DNA of 64,000 bases, taken from positions 292,510 to 356,509 of the forward strand of contig NZ_FXBA01000002.1 of the NCBI RefSeq assembly GCF_900177705.1, written 5' to 3'. This stretch comes from Fibrobacter sp. UWB15 (lineage in GTDB: Bacteria > Fibrobacterota > Fibrobacteria > Fibrobacterales > Fibrobacteraceae). The position numbers and the translations under genes were made by a program. Below, one piece after another: positions 42,607 through 50,751 of this stretch (the first letter of the stretch is position 1; the number at the start of each line of letters is the position of its first letter). Below the pieces are notes generated by a model. That model saw only the letters and a program-made list of their open reading frames with translations, was not told the DNA's origin and ran no database searches.

Positions 42607-43992
42607 TTAGAAGTTCTTGCACTGGCCTTTCCACTTGCCCGGCTGGCCAAGGATAGCGCCATTAATGTACTTGCCAGAAGAACCTACAAAATCATCTTTA
42701 CGGAATGTTTCGCCACCGAGGTGCCAACGCATCCAGGCAACGGTCGCTGCCATGCCGCCCCACGGACCGGAACCATGGCCCCAGCCGCATTCGCCGTTCT
42801 GGCATTCATTGCCCTGACCACCAGTCATCTTGAGGAGGCAAGCCGGAATCTTGACGTTATTGTTGTTGTAGTCGCCTTCGGCGTTCGGGCGTTCCATACC
42901 GCCTTCACCGTAGACGATTGCAGCAGTCTTTCCGGCAGGGACATTCGCTAGTTCAGCATGGTTGAATGCACCGCTGTTGTTGAGGACAGCCGTAATCACG
43001 CGCTTGTCGTTGATAAGCATCTTTTCGGACTGGAGACCGCCCATGGAGTGGCCGCTTGCGCCCACCTTCGTCATATCGAGCTTGCCGTACAGCACATCGC
43101 CCTGGGTGGTATTCTTCTTGGCGAGCCAGTCGAGTGCGGGGATACCGCGGTTCGTACCATCCGGAGATTCGCTGGTAGCCACCACCACGAAACCGTGAGA
43201 GGCGAGACGACGAATGATACCTTCGTAATCGTTGGGGCTAGAGCCGCCACCCGGGCCCCACAAGATAACACCATGCTTCTTGGTATTGGAAAGCTGCTTC
43301 GGGTAGCAAAGGACACCACCGCCGTTGTCGGCCGTATTCTTGATATATTCGACTTCCAGGTAGTTCTTTTCTTCTTCCTTGCCATCAACGAGGAAGATGC
43401 CGTCATCGGCCTTCACTTCGCTAGAAGAAGAGACGACCTTTTCGCTAGAAGAGCTGGCCGGCTTTACGGCTTCGCTGGAGCTGGACTTGGGGGAATCCAC
43501 GGCTGAGCTAGAAGTCGGAACGGGATCGGAACCAGCGGCACTAGATGTAGGAACAGGGTCGATGGCCGCGCTGCTGGTCGGAAGCGGATTTGTGCCGGGG
43601 CCGCAAGCATCGGGCAAGCTTGACGACAAACAAAGTTCTTCGGGGGGAATCACCTGGGCAGTCGTGTCTGCGGGCTGAACTGTCTGCGAAGGATCTGCAG
43701 GCTGAGTGGGGTCAGTCACGCCCTGATTCGGATCTGTCGGAGTCGCATTCGGGTCTGCCGGATCCACAGGAGTAACGGTCCCCTGTTGTGCAGGGTCAGT
43801 CACCGTCTGTGAGGGATTTGTAGCCGGATCAGTGGCCAAGCCACCGCCCTGTTGCTGATCCTGGTACTGTTGCTGGGCTTCAGCAACGGCGTTATTGACT
43901 TGATCCGCAGCATCGCCGCAGTTGACCAAAGCAAAGGCAGCGCCTGCAACCACCAGGCCCTTTGCCAAATTCTTGAAATATTTCGATTTCAT
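42607..43992 (-). CDS. Alpha/beta-hydrolase lipoprotein (cutinase/PET hydrolase-like esterase)
   Basis: A 461-residue lipoprotein (Cys25 in ALVNC). Residues 26-195 are a disordered linker of Pro/Thr/Asp then Ser-rich repeats. The catalytic domain follows: VILWGPGGGS as the oxyanion loop, GHSMGG (314-319) with nucleophile Ser316, and a His near GWGHGSGPWGG. This resembles PET hydrolase/cutinase-like or chlorophyllase-like esterases, and an acetyl or feruloyl esterase role on plant cell walls would suit the region; the substrate is not deducible. No type IX tail is visible. Confidence 0.8.
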   Translation of the reverse strand: MKSKYFKNLAKGLVVAGAAFALVNCGDAADQVNNAVAEAQQQYQDQQQGGGLATDPATNPSQTVTDPAQQGTVTPVDPADPNATPTDPNQGVTDPTQPADPSQTVQPADTTAQVIPPEELCLSSSLPDACGPGTNPLPTSSAAIDPVPTSSAAGSDPVPTSSSAVDSPKSSSSEAVKPASSSSEKVVSSSSEVKADDGIFLVDGKEEEKNYLEVEYIKNTADNGGGVLCYPKQLSNTKKHGVILWGPGGGSSPNDYEGIIRRLASHGFVVVATSESPDGTNRGIPALDWLAKKNTTQGDVLYGKLDMTKVGASGHSMGGLQSEKMLINDKRVITAVLNNSGAFNHAELANVPAGKTAAIVYGEGGMERPNAEGDYNNNNVKIPACLLKMTGGQGNECQNGECGWGHGSGPWGGMAATVAWMRWHLGGETFRKDDFVGSSGKYINGAILGQPGKWKGQCKNF

Positions 43993-44304
43993 TGTGACTC
44001 CTTTTATACCTTTCCCTTAACACCATTCTAAAGATACCTTGAAAAACAAGCGAAAAAAACAGTCCGAAACGAGTTTCCATGGACAATCAGTCCATAACCC
44101 AAAGGGGGCAAAAAATGGCGAAATCAGCTCAAAAAGTGCAATTTTCTTGTTTTAATTTGTACATAATTTATCCATAATGGACACGATTGTTCTTACACAC
44201 GCAGAATACCATTATTTTGATTATTTATTCTAAAAAAGGAAAGCCCCCGACCAGAGCGGGGGACTAAAACCAGAAAAATATTAACACGTTTTTTGAGAGA
44301 ACGT
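43993..44304. other. Intergenic stretch between hydrolase and folE
   Basis: This 312-base stretch has no convincing gene; a 20-codon ORF (44114-44176) behind GGGGG is too short to accept. It holds a small inverted repeat ATGGAC-AATCA-GTCCAT (44079-44095) and a second ATGGACA (44177-44183). The folE terminator is near the right end. Confidence 0.6.
44243..44265 (-). terminator. Terminator after folE
   Basis: Stem GCCCCCG/CGGGGG with a 7-base loop (44243-44262), followed on the minus strand by TTTCC and TTTTTT. It lies about 45 bases past the folE stop. Confidence 0.8.
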
Positions 44305-44874
44305 TTACCTAGGAGCGTAAATCCTGGACATGAATTCGGCGCGGGTCTTTTCGTCGGTCTTGAATCGACCCAAAAGCTGAGTCGTCACCATGGTGGCCCC
44401 CGGCTTTTTCACCCCGCGCATGGTCATGCACATGTGGGACGCTTCCAAAACCACAGCAACACCCTTCGGATTCAGTTCCTTCTGGATAAGCTCTGCAATC
44501 TGACGCGTCATGCGTTCCTGAATCTGCGGGAAACGTGCGTAGAATTCCACCACGCGCGGAATCTTGGAAAGGCCGACCACGCAATCGCCCGGAATGTAGG
44601 CCACGTGAGCCTTGCCCGTGAACGGAAGAAAATGGTGTTCGCACATGCTTGCAAACTCAATGTCCGGCACGATAATCATTTCATCGTACTTTTCGTGGAA
44701 GCGCGTCTTGAGAATGTCTTCGGCACGCATCTCGCCCGAAAGGCCCGTCATGAGTTCGGCGTACATCTTGGCGACGCGCTTGGGCGTATCGATAAGACCT
44801 TCGCGGTTCGGGTTTTCACCCATGCCTTCCAGAATCATCCGGAAGCCGTCTTCCATTTTCTTGAAATCCATCAT
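44305..44874 (-). CDS. folE: GTP cyclohydrolase I
   Basis: It converts GTP to 7,8-dihydroneopterin triphosphate, the first step of folate (or queuosine precursor) synthesis. At 189 residues it is the normal compact form. The zinc and active-site residues are visible in [18 protein letters not shown] and in [11 protein letters not shown]; the [20 protein letters not shown] signature is also present. It is a single gene with its own terminator, 19 bases downstream of the InlB-repeat gene. Confidence 0.97.
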   Translation of the reverse strand: MMDFKKMEDGFRMILEGMGENPNREGLIDTPKRVAKMYAELMTGLSGEMRAEDILKTRFHEKYDEMIIVPDIEFASMCEHHFLPFTGKAHVAYIPGDCVVGLSKIPRVVEFYARFPQIQERMTRQIAELIQKELNPKGVAVVLEASHMCMTMRGVKKPGATMVTTQLLGRFKTDEKTRAEFMSRIYAPR

Positions 44875-44893
44875 GGGGCCAAAGATAGCAAAA

Positions 44894-47041
44894 TCAACGG
44901 ATCGTGACAGCGCGAGTTTCGTTTCCGTAGCGGATCAGGAACTTGCCCGCATCCATGAAATCCATAAGCATCGTCGGTTCCGTCCTTTCGCGGCGAAGCA
45001 GGCGGCCCTGCAGGTCGTACACGAAAAGCATCTTGCCCGGAGCAAGCCCGAACAGGCTTACGCTCTTGCCGCCCACTACGGCGCGCCATTCGCCATGAAG
45101 CGTTCCGGGCTGAGCAGGCATGGTGCCGCCGGTAATGACAAAGTTGTCGATGTAGCCAAATTCTTGGACATACGAGCCATTCACTTTGACATTCACGACA
45201 TTCTTGTAGCTGCTCGCATTGCAGAACAGACCCGCGAACAGGCGTTCGTCACCGCAGCTGCTATTTGCAAGCAAGCCCGTAATGGAATGCCCGTTACCCA
45301 GGAAAGTTCCTTCGTAATCCCAGATGGCGTCCCACACGAAATAGGTCAGCGAATCGTCGAGATTCAAAGCGGAATCCTGCCACATGTTTTCGTTGATGAC
45401 AATGTCGGAATCAAGCGTAGCGCATGCCTTGGGGTTGCGCTCGGTGCTGTCCAAGGTGCCATTGACAAGGCCCGCGAACCAGTAGAGTTCTTCCTTGTTC
45501 TTCAAGTGGTAACAGCCCGCTGTATCCTGTTCGGGCATTTGCGGGGCCGGAGTCCATTCCGCAAACAGATCGATGCTTTTCTTTTCCGTCAACTGGACTG
45601 CCGAATAGTAGCTGAGCTTTTCCGGCGTCCAGCGGTAGAATTTCGCACCTTCGCGAGCGGGAGCCTTGAATTCAAAACCGACATCGGCGGCATTGAACGC
45701 AGTCAAGTTTTCCAGGCTGTTTTCGCCACCGTTCATGTGGTACGTAATCGTATATTCCGTCGTATTCCACTTGGCATAAACAGTAAGGTCTTCGGTATTG
45801 CCAGCAGGAATTTCCGTGATTTCCTGTTCCAATAGCGAGTCCGCATACCAGCCCGCAAATTCAAAGCCGGACCAGTAAGCCTTACCGAGCACATAGGCCG
45901 CAGAATCCGCCGACCACTTGACTACATGCGGCTTGTAGAATTCGGTACCATTGTAGAACTGGCCGCCGTTCATTTCGATATCGACGACAAAGTAGCTCTT
46001 CCATTTGGCGTAGAGAGTCCAATCGCCGTAATGTTCCGTCTTGATGGTATCGACTCTTTGCGTAAAGTCTTCGTCCAGGAACCAGCCTTCGAATTCGTCG
46101 TTTTCTTTTTGCGGGTCGGCAAGAACGATGGCAGAATCACCCTTGGCATACCCCGCCGGATTCAGTTCGCTGTTTTCGCCTCCGTTCAAGACGTAGTGAA
46201 TTTCAAACCGGACGCTGTCGGCTGCGGGAGTGCTGCTTGCGACCGTAGAACGCAAGCCTTGAATAGAGACATCGGCATAGACATTCGTCATCTGGACAAG
46301 GCCAACGACTTTGCCTACAATTCCGCTAGCATCGCTGCCCGAGAAATAAGAATCCGTAACGCCCAGGTTCCTTACGACCGTGACATTCTTGCCCCACACA
46401 TCGTTTTCGTCGCCGAGGGTCACGAACAAGCCGTCGTTTCCGCGCAGGCCAGAAATCTTGAAACCGTTACCTTCAAAAGTTCCCTTGAACTTCAAAGGAA
46501 CCCACCACACGTAATCTTCCCTGGACAAGTTGCCGGTAGAATCCAGAAGATTTTCGTTCACCACGATATCGTTCTGGAGCGAGATGCAGCCTTCGAATTT
46601 ATAATCGTCCTTTTTGGAGAAGGCGGTAGAATCGGCAATCGAAACCGTGGCGATACCGTAAAGTTCTTCGGCGGTATAAATCAAATAGCAGCCGCGTTCA
46701 TCTTGCTTGGGCGTTTGCGGTACAAGGCCCCAGCGTGCATACACGCTGAAACTGCCCAGGTAGTTTGCAAGCACGAACATGGAGTAATCTTGATACTCGC
46801 CATAATACATGTTGGGCGGAACGTCCACCCCTTCAGCAAATTCAATATACCAGCCTAAAAAGGAATACCCTTCGCGCGACGGTTCTTTTAAATCGAAACG
46901 GCCCGCCGCCTCGTCGTAGCTTTCGGGATTTTCAGGATGGTTCACGCCGCCGTTCAGATTATAATTGATCGTGTAGGCGTTAGCCGACACTGCGGCTAAC
47001 AGCATTAAGTACCCTAACACTGCGTAAACTGAACGAAACAT
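44894..47041 (-). CDS. Secreted InlB-repeat protein with GLUG-like region and sorting-like tail
   Basis: A 715-residue exported protein. Signal 1-22, then InlB B (Listeria-Bacteroides) repeats in which YxxxGGxN..GYxFxGW is repeated about five times: [28 protein letters not shown] and [14 protein letters not shown]. Between them are beta-helix-like parts such as [14 protein letters not shown] and [14 protein letters not shown]. The end ([23 protein letters not shown]) is a type A sorting-like tail. It is probably a surface adhesin. It lies next to folE with no functional link. Confidence 0.78.
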   Translation of the reverse strand: MFRSVYAVLGYLMLLAAVSANAYTINYNLNGGVNHPENPESYDEAAGRFDLKEPSREGYSFLGWYIEFAEGVDVPPNMYYGEYQDYSMFVLANYLGSFSVYARWGLVPQTPKQDERGCYLIYTAEELYGIATVSIADSTAFSKKDDYKFEGCISLQNDIVVNENLLDSTGNLSREDYVWWVPLKFKGTFEGNGFKISGLRGNDGLFVTLGDENDVWGKNVTVVRNLGVTDSYFSGSDASGIVGKVVGLVQMTNVYADVSIQGLRSTVASSTPAADSVRFEIHYVLNGGENSELNPAGYAKGDSAIVLADPQKENDEFEGWFLDEDFTQRVDTIKTEHYGDWTLYAKWKSYFVVDIEMNGGQFYNGTEFYKPHVVKWSADSAAYVLGKAYWSGFEFAGWYADSLLEQEITEIPAGNTEDLTVYAKWNTTEYTITYHMNGGENSLENLTAFNAADVGFEFKAPAREGAKFYRWTPEKLSYYSAVQLTEKKSIDLFAEWTPAPQMPEQDTAGCYHLKNKEELYWFAGLVNGTLDSTERNPKACATLDSDIVINENMWQDSALNLDDSLTYFVWDAIWDYEGTFLGNGHSITGLLANSSCGDERLFAGLFCNASSYKNVVNVKVNGSYVQEFGYIDNFVITGGTMPAQPGTLHGEWRAVVGGKSVSLFGLAPGKMLFVYDLQGRLLRRERTEPTMLMDFMDAGKFLIRYGNETRAVTIR

Positions 47042-47178
47042 GTATTCTCTTCATCACTCAACGTGACAAAATGAATATATATCAAAAAAATCCGGATTCT
47101 CACCGAACCCTGATTTTCCTTGGACATTAAACGTAATTTTACACAATTACGTTATTTAGAATTTACAAGGAATCAAAA

Positions 47179-47679
47179 TCATTCGTCCATGACACACATT
47201 ACCTGTACCATGGGGTACAAATCCTTGGGGCATTCTATAATGCGCTGAACCTTTATATCCATTGTCACGGCCCGCATCGAAGTTTCATAGCAGTACTGCG
47301 TATCAGAATCTTTTTCGGTACCGCTCCAGAACAAATCGGCATGGATGGTATTAAAGCCACTACAGCCGTACGCAAATTCTGTCCCATAAATCCAAATGAT
47401 GGGCGAATCGTTGCGGAATTCCCTTAACGTTGTTGCAAAGCCGAATTTTTTCATGAATTCTGTCGTATCTGGAATATGGAAGCCTTTTGGACAAAATGCC
47501 TTTGCCTCTTCGTAAGTTACAAAGGTATTCTCGTCATACGCTATTACAGAAACACTGTCATCATGGACCACTAAATTGGGATCCATGTTACATTTGCAAT
47601 CCTTGGCTATTTGCTTTTTCCAGTCTGCATAAAAATCATCGTAACTATCGCTTTTATTTTCTATAGAATTCTTGCACTT
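47179..47679 (-). pseudogene. Frameshifted C-terminal part of the cysteine-module lipoprotein
   Basis: This open frame of about 166 codons overlaps the 3' end of the gene at 47654, in the +1 frame. Its visible ATG (47586) is preceded in frame by about 30 codons (DDFYADWKKQIAKDC). It carries the end region common to the family: FCPKGFHIPDT, FWSGTEKDSDTQYCYE and IECPKDLYPMVQVMC. The sister genes have this end in a single frame. A one-base gain or two-base loss near 47660, at the A-rich AAAATAAAA, explains the break. Sequencing error is possible. Confidence 0.7.
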
Positions 47680-49456
47680 TCAACATTCTCCAGACAAAGT
47701 CTGTGTCGCAGCGGAAATAATCGTTTCCACTTCTTTTTATTTCGCCAAACAAAGAGTCGTTGCAAACAACCGGCGGAATCAATTCGGCATCTTTGAGCTT
47801 GCGCCAGGTTCTAAAGGCAAAGCAGCCATCGCCTTCACATTCAAGCCGTTCACAAATGTAATACGAGCTGTCGTATTTCACAATACGATTCAATTCGCAT
47901 TCTTCATTATAATATTCGGGCGGGTAAATTTCGTGCCAAGTAGTATCGTTAATATCAGGATATTTACCTTGGCAGGAATAATACGCTCCATTGTGCTTGC
48001 CCTTATAATTGTCACTAGAACAATGTCCCAAATAATACTGCAACGAATCTATCGGATTCCATTTATTGCTAGAGCATTCGACATACAAGCTATCCAATTT
48101 CTGCATTTTACCCGAATTTTCGTACGTGCACTTTCCGTAAAGGCTTGTCGCCTTAGCATCGAAAACCGATTCATACCAGGCATCTTCTTTCGTGAACACA
48201 CTATCTACATACTTATCGCTCCAGATACAGCGATTACCTTCGCATAAACACGCAAACAGGGAATCATGTACATAAAGGAGCATTCCCATGTTACGGTTCA
48301 TCGAACATTCGCCATACTGATGATTGATTAGGGAATCCCGTTCGGTAATGACCTCCCAATTGCGATAATCGCCCCTACACACATAGAGCGTGTCACTATG
48401 TTGTATGTATTTCTCCGTCATAGCGTAATAATAAAATTGATCATACAAGCATGGCCCTAAAGAATCTTCCAAGGCAGATTGGAGACGCCATCGATTTGTA
48501 ACGAGGCTACTTTTTCTATGATGATCATTGATAAAGCTACGCCCGTAAAAAGCACTTTTCTTTTCCTTAATCGTAACTACATTTTGTGCCCCGGCGGTCA
48601 TTGCAAAGTCCACCCCATAAGCACGACTAAAGAATTTCTGATCTAGCCATACCAAATTGTCAACCGTATCTCTGGAGGCGCTTTTAAAAAGATAATCTGC
48701 GGAATCCACAAGAATTTCAAATGTAGAAAGCCAGGTATCTGCCGCCTTGATTATCCAAGTAGAATCAATGGTTCCCTTTTCGGCAAAGGTTTCGCGGAAC
48801 TTTTTAAAATCACCGTAGAAAACACTGTCCGATATTTCGTGACGGCAATAAACATAAGGCTTCATGTCTTTCAGCAGATCTCCATAATAGCCGTAGGTTC
48901 CCAAGCCATCATACTTTCGCTCATTGACACCGTTTAAATCCATATCGAAAACGACACCCAACGCCGCCATAGCAGAATCTTCGGCTTCGGCAAAGCTGTA
49001 TTTTTTATCCCGGACAAGTTTTTCGATACGTTCCGCAGCAAGAGCGGCAAAGAAATTCTGCTTTAATTTCGTATTATCCTTACCCAAGCGCACATACTGT
49101 ACAAACTCCATTTTTTCATTTTTCTTTTCGGACGGGAATACCGTCACCACCTTAATGTAAGGCGTTTCGTAATCACGCAGCCCATCCCGAAAGGAATACT
49201 TGTCCATATAATTGGATTCAATCGACAGCTCAAACGAATCCACAGGATACAATTTGTTATCAAGACGAACGACTCTTACCGTTTCAGGTTTCATCGACGG
49301 CAAGTATTCTACGGAGCCTTCCAATTTTGTGGGCGAAAATTCCTCTCCGTTCTCATCGATACGGAGAACCACTTCTCCGCTGCTATCGTCATCGGAACAA
49401 GCTGCAAGCCACAGCAACACAAATAATAACGCTACTATTTTACGCAAGGAACTCAT
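47654..49456 (-). CDS. Large cysteine-module lipoprotein, C-terminal part frameshifted
   Basis: A 600-residue lipoprotein (lipobox LLWLAAC). It is the fourth paralogue of the cluster. The N-terminal half starts with the shared region (GSVEYLPSMKPETVRVVRLD, KMEFVQYVRL). The C-terminal half is built of repeated modules such as YGKCTYENSG followed by DSLYVECSSNKWN, each with two cysteines spaced 15-25 residues apart. The end after VWRMLKVQEFYRK is lost through a frameshift; the rest lies in the next frame. It is separated from the other cluster members by a nitroreductase gene. Confidence 0.75.
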   Translation of the reverse strand: MSSLRKIVALLFVLLWLAACSDDDSSGEVVLRIDENGEEFSPTKLEGSVEYLPSMKPETVRVVRLDNKLYPVDSFELSIESNYMDKYSFRDGLRDYETPYIKVVTVFPSEKKNEKMEFVQYVRLGKDNTKLKQNFFAALAAERIEKLVRDKKYSFAEAEDSAMAALGVVFDMDLNGVNERKYDGLGTYGYYGDLLKDMKPYVYCRHEISDSVFYGDFKKFRETFAEKGTIDSTWIIKAADTWLSTFEILVDSADYLFKSASRDTVDNLVWLDQKFFSRAYGVDFAMTAGAQNVVTIKEKKSAFYGRSFINDHHRKSSLVTNRWRLQSALEDSLGPCLYDQFYYYAMTEKYIQHSDTLYVCRGDYRNWEVITERDSLINHQYGECSMNRNMGMLLYVHDSLFACLCEGNRCIWSDKYVDSVFTKEDAWYESVFDAKATSLYGKCTYENSGKMQKLDSLYVECSSNKWNPIDSLQYYLGHCSSDNYKGKHNGAYYSCQGKYPDINDTTWHEIYPPEYYNEECELNRIVKYDSSYYICERLECEGDGCFAFRTWRKLKDAELIPPVVCNDSLFGEIKRSGNDYFRCDTDFVWRMLKVQEFYRK

Positions 49457-49488
49457 AATTCCTCCGTTCCCTCAACTAATTGACAATG

Positions 49489-50079
49489 CTACACGAAAAC
49501 GACTTCGTTCCCAACGCGCGGAGATTCACTGCGGTTCGGGAGTCCGCTTTCGGTGTCGGCGTAGCCAATGGCAACAGAGGCGTACACGCGTTCATCTTCT
49601 TTAAGGCCCAGCGAACGCATATATTCGAACAGGGTCGGGTCTTCGTTCAGCCACTTGAGCTGATTGATGTAGCAACTGCCAAGGTCCAGTTCGTTCGCGG
49701 CAAGCATCATGTTTTCGACAGCGCAGGCGACATCGGCCATGTTATTGCCGTAATCTTTTTTATTTGCGACCACAATCAGAACGGGAGCCGTATAGCAGAA
49801 AGAATAATTGCCCTTTTGCGACAGACGGATAGAATTCTGAAGGCTCTTGTACAAGTCTTCGCGGAGTTCCATCTTCGCAAATGCAGCCTGCACCAATTCC
49901 TTGAGTTTTGCAATCACCGAAGCATCCGAAATCACGAAGAAGTGATTCGTTTGCGCATTGCCGCCGGTGGGGCCAAAGCGCCCCGCCTCGACGACGGTCT
50001 GCAATTTTTCCATTTCTACAGGCTGCGCCTTGAATTTGCGCGTGCTGCGGCGAGTCTTAATAGCTTCAAGCGTATTCAT
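49489..50079 (-). CDS. Nitroreductase-family protein
   Basis: A 196-residue flavoprotein (FMN-binding nitroreductase fold) starting at MNTLEAI. The N-terminal RRSTRKFKAQPV and the FMN-region GGNAQTNHFFVIS are typical, as is the ending region with SLGLKEDERVYASVAIGYAD. Such enzymes reduce nitro compounds or quinones with NAD(P)H. It lies between members of the lipoprotein cluster, 26 bases after the small lipoprotein. Its role in that operon is unclear. Confidence 0.92.
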   Translation of the reverse strand: MNTLEAIKTRRSTRKFKAQPVEMEKLQTVVEAGRFGPTGGNAQTNHFFVISDASVIAKLKELVQAAFAKMELREDLYKSLQNSIRLSQKGNYSFCYTAPVLIVVANKKDYGNNMADVACAVENMMLAANELDLGSCYINQLKWLNEDPTLFEYMRSLGLKEDERVYASVAIGYADTESGLPNRSESPRVGNEVVFV

Positions 50080-50105
50080 GCGGAACAATTTAACATTTTA
50101 TCGTT

Positions 50106-50750
50106 TTACGGTGTCCCGCCGTATATAACGTAGTCGCCGTTCCTGTCGATAAACTTGATGTTCCTGTTTTCTTCGACGATTCTGAATGCGGGGCTTTGCG
50201 AGGGGAACTTGTCGTCGGCTATAAGGTAAAGCGACTTGTCAACCCGCAGGTAGTTTGCCGCAAAGGCGACCTTCCCCTTGTCTTCGAAACCGCGACACCC
50301 TGAAAATTCGAGCGAATCGAGCGTCGATTTTTCGTCGCTCAGCACCAGGGCGCAGGCTCCGTAGTCATCGAGCTCCACCAGCTCGATACAGTAGGTTTTC
50401 TTGTTTACCGAACCTATGGCAAGACTGTTCATGGCGCAGCTTGGAATTTTAGGCAGAGAATCGCCCGTGTAATTCTCTGCTGACGAGGCCCCGCTTCCTA
50501 TCCAGTACGATGTCATTTTGACGGGGTAATAGTATTCGGAGACTGTCTTGTGGAAGCTTTCGCCGTCTTGCCAGGACATGATATGGTTATCGTGAATGTG
50601 TCCACGTTCGTTGTAGGTAACCTTGACAACCGCGACGGAATCGTTCTGCAGGCCGGCAAAGCTCCAGCTGTGGTACCCTTCTTCTACTTCGTAGTCAACG
50701 CTGCAGCCAAAAATAAATGCAGAGCAAAGAGCGACAATCCATTTATGCAT
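50106..50750 (-). CDS. Lipoprotein of unknown function in the cysteine-module cluster
   Basis: A 214-residue lipoprotein (SAFIFGC, Cys16) with several cysteines (PSCAMN, YCIEL, ACALV, GCRGF). No domain is recognised. Its start follows the stop of the large lipoprotein gene upstream by 1 base, so the two are translated together. Its small size and lack of modules set it apart from the others of the cluster; it might be a partner or chaperone-like companion. Confidence 0.75.
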   Translation of the reverse strand: MHKWIVALCSAFIFGCSVDYEVEEGYHSWSFAGLQNDSVAVVKVTYNERGHIHDNHIMSWQDGESFHKTVSEYYYPVKMTSYWIGSGASSAENYTGDSLPKIPSCAMNSLAIGSVNKKTYCIELVELDDYGACALVLSDEKSTLDSLEFSGCRGFEDKGKVAFAANYLRVDKSLYLIADDKFPSQSPAFRIVEENRNIKFIDRNGDYVIYGGTP

Positions 50751-50751
50751 C

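Noticed and set aside
42374..42634. Extended N-terminus of the InlB-repeat protein
   Set aside because: The extra frame reads through the repeat element, and a clear GAGGTG site and signal peptide mark the start at 42373.
44114..44176. A 20-codon ORF behind a GGGGG site
   Set aside because: Too short, no conserved sequence, and followed by AT-rich non-coding DNA.
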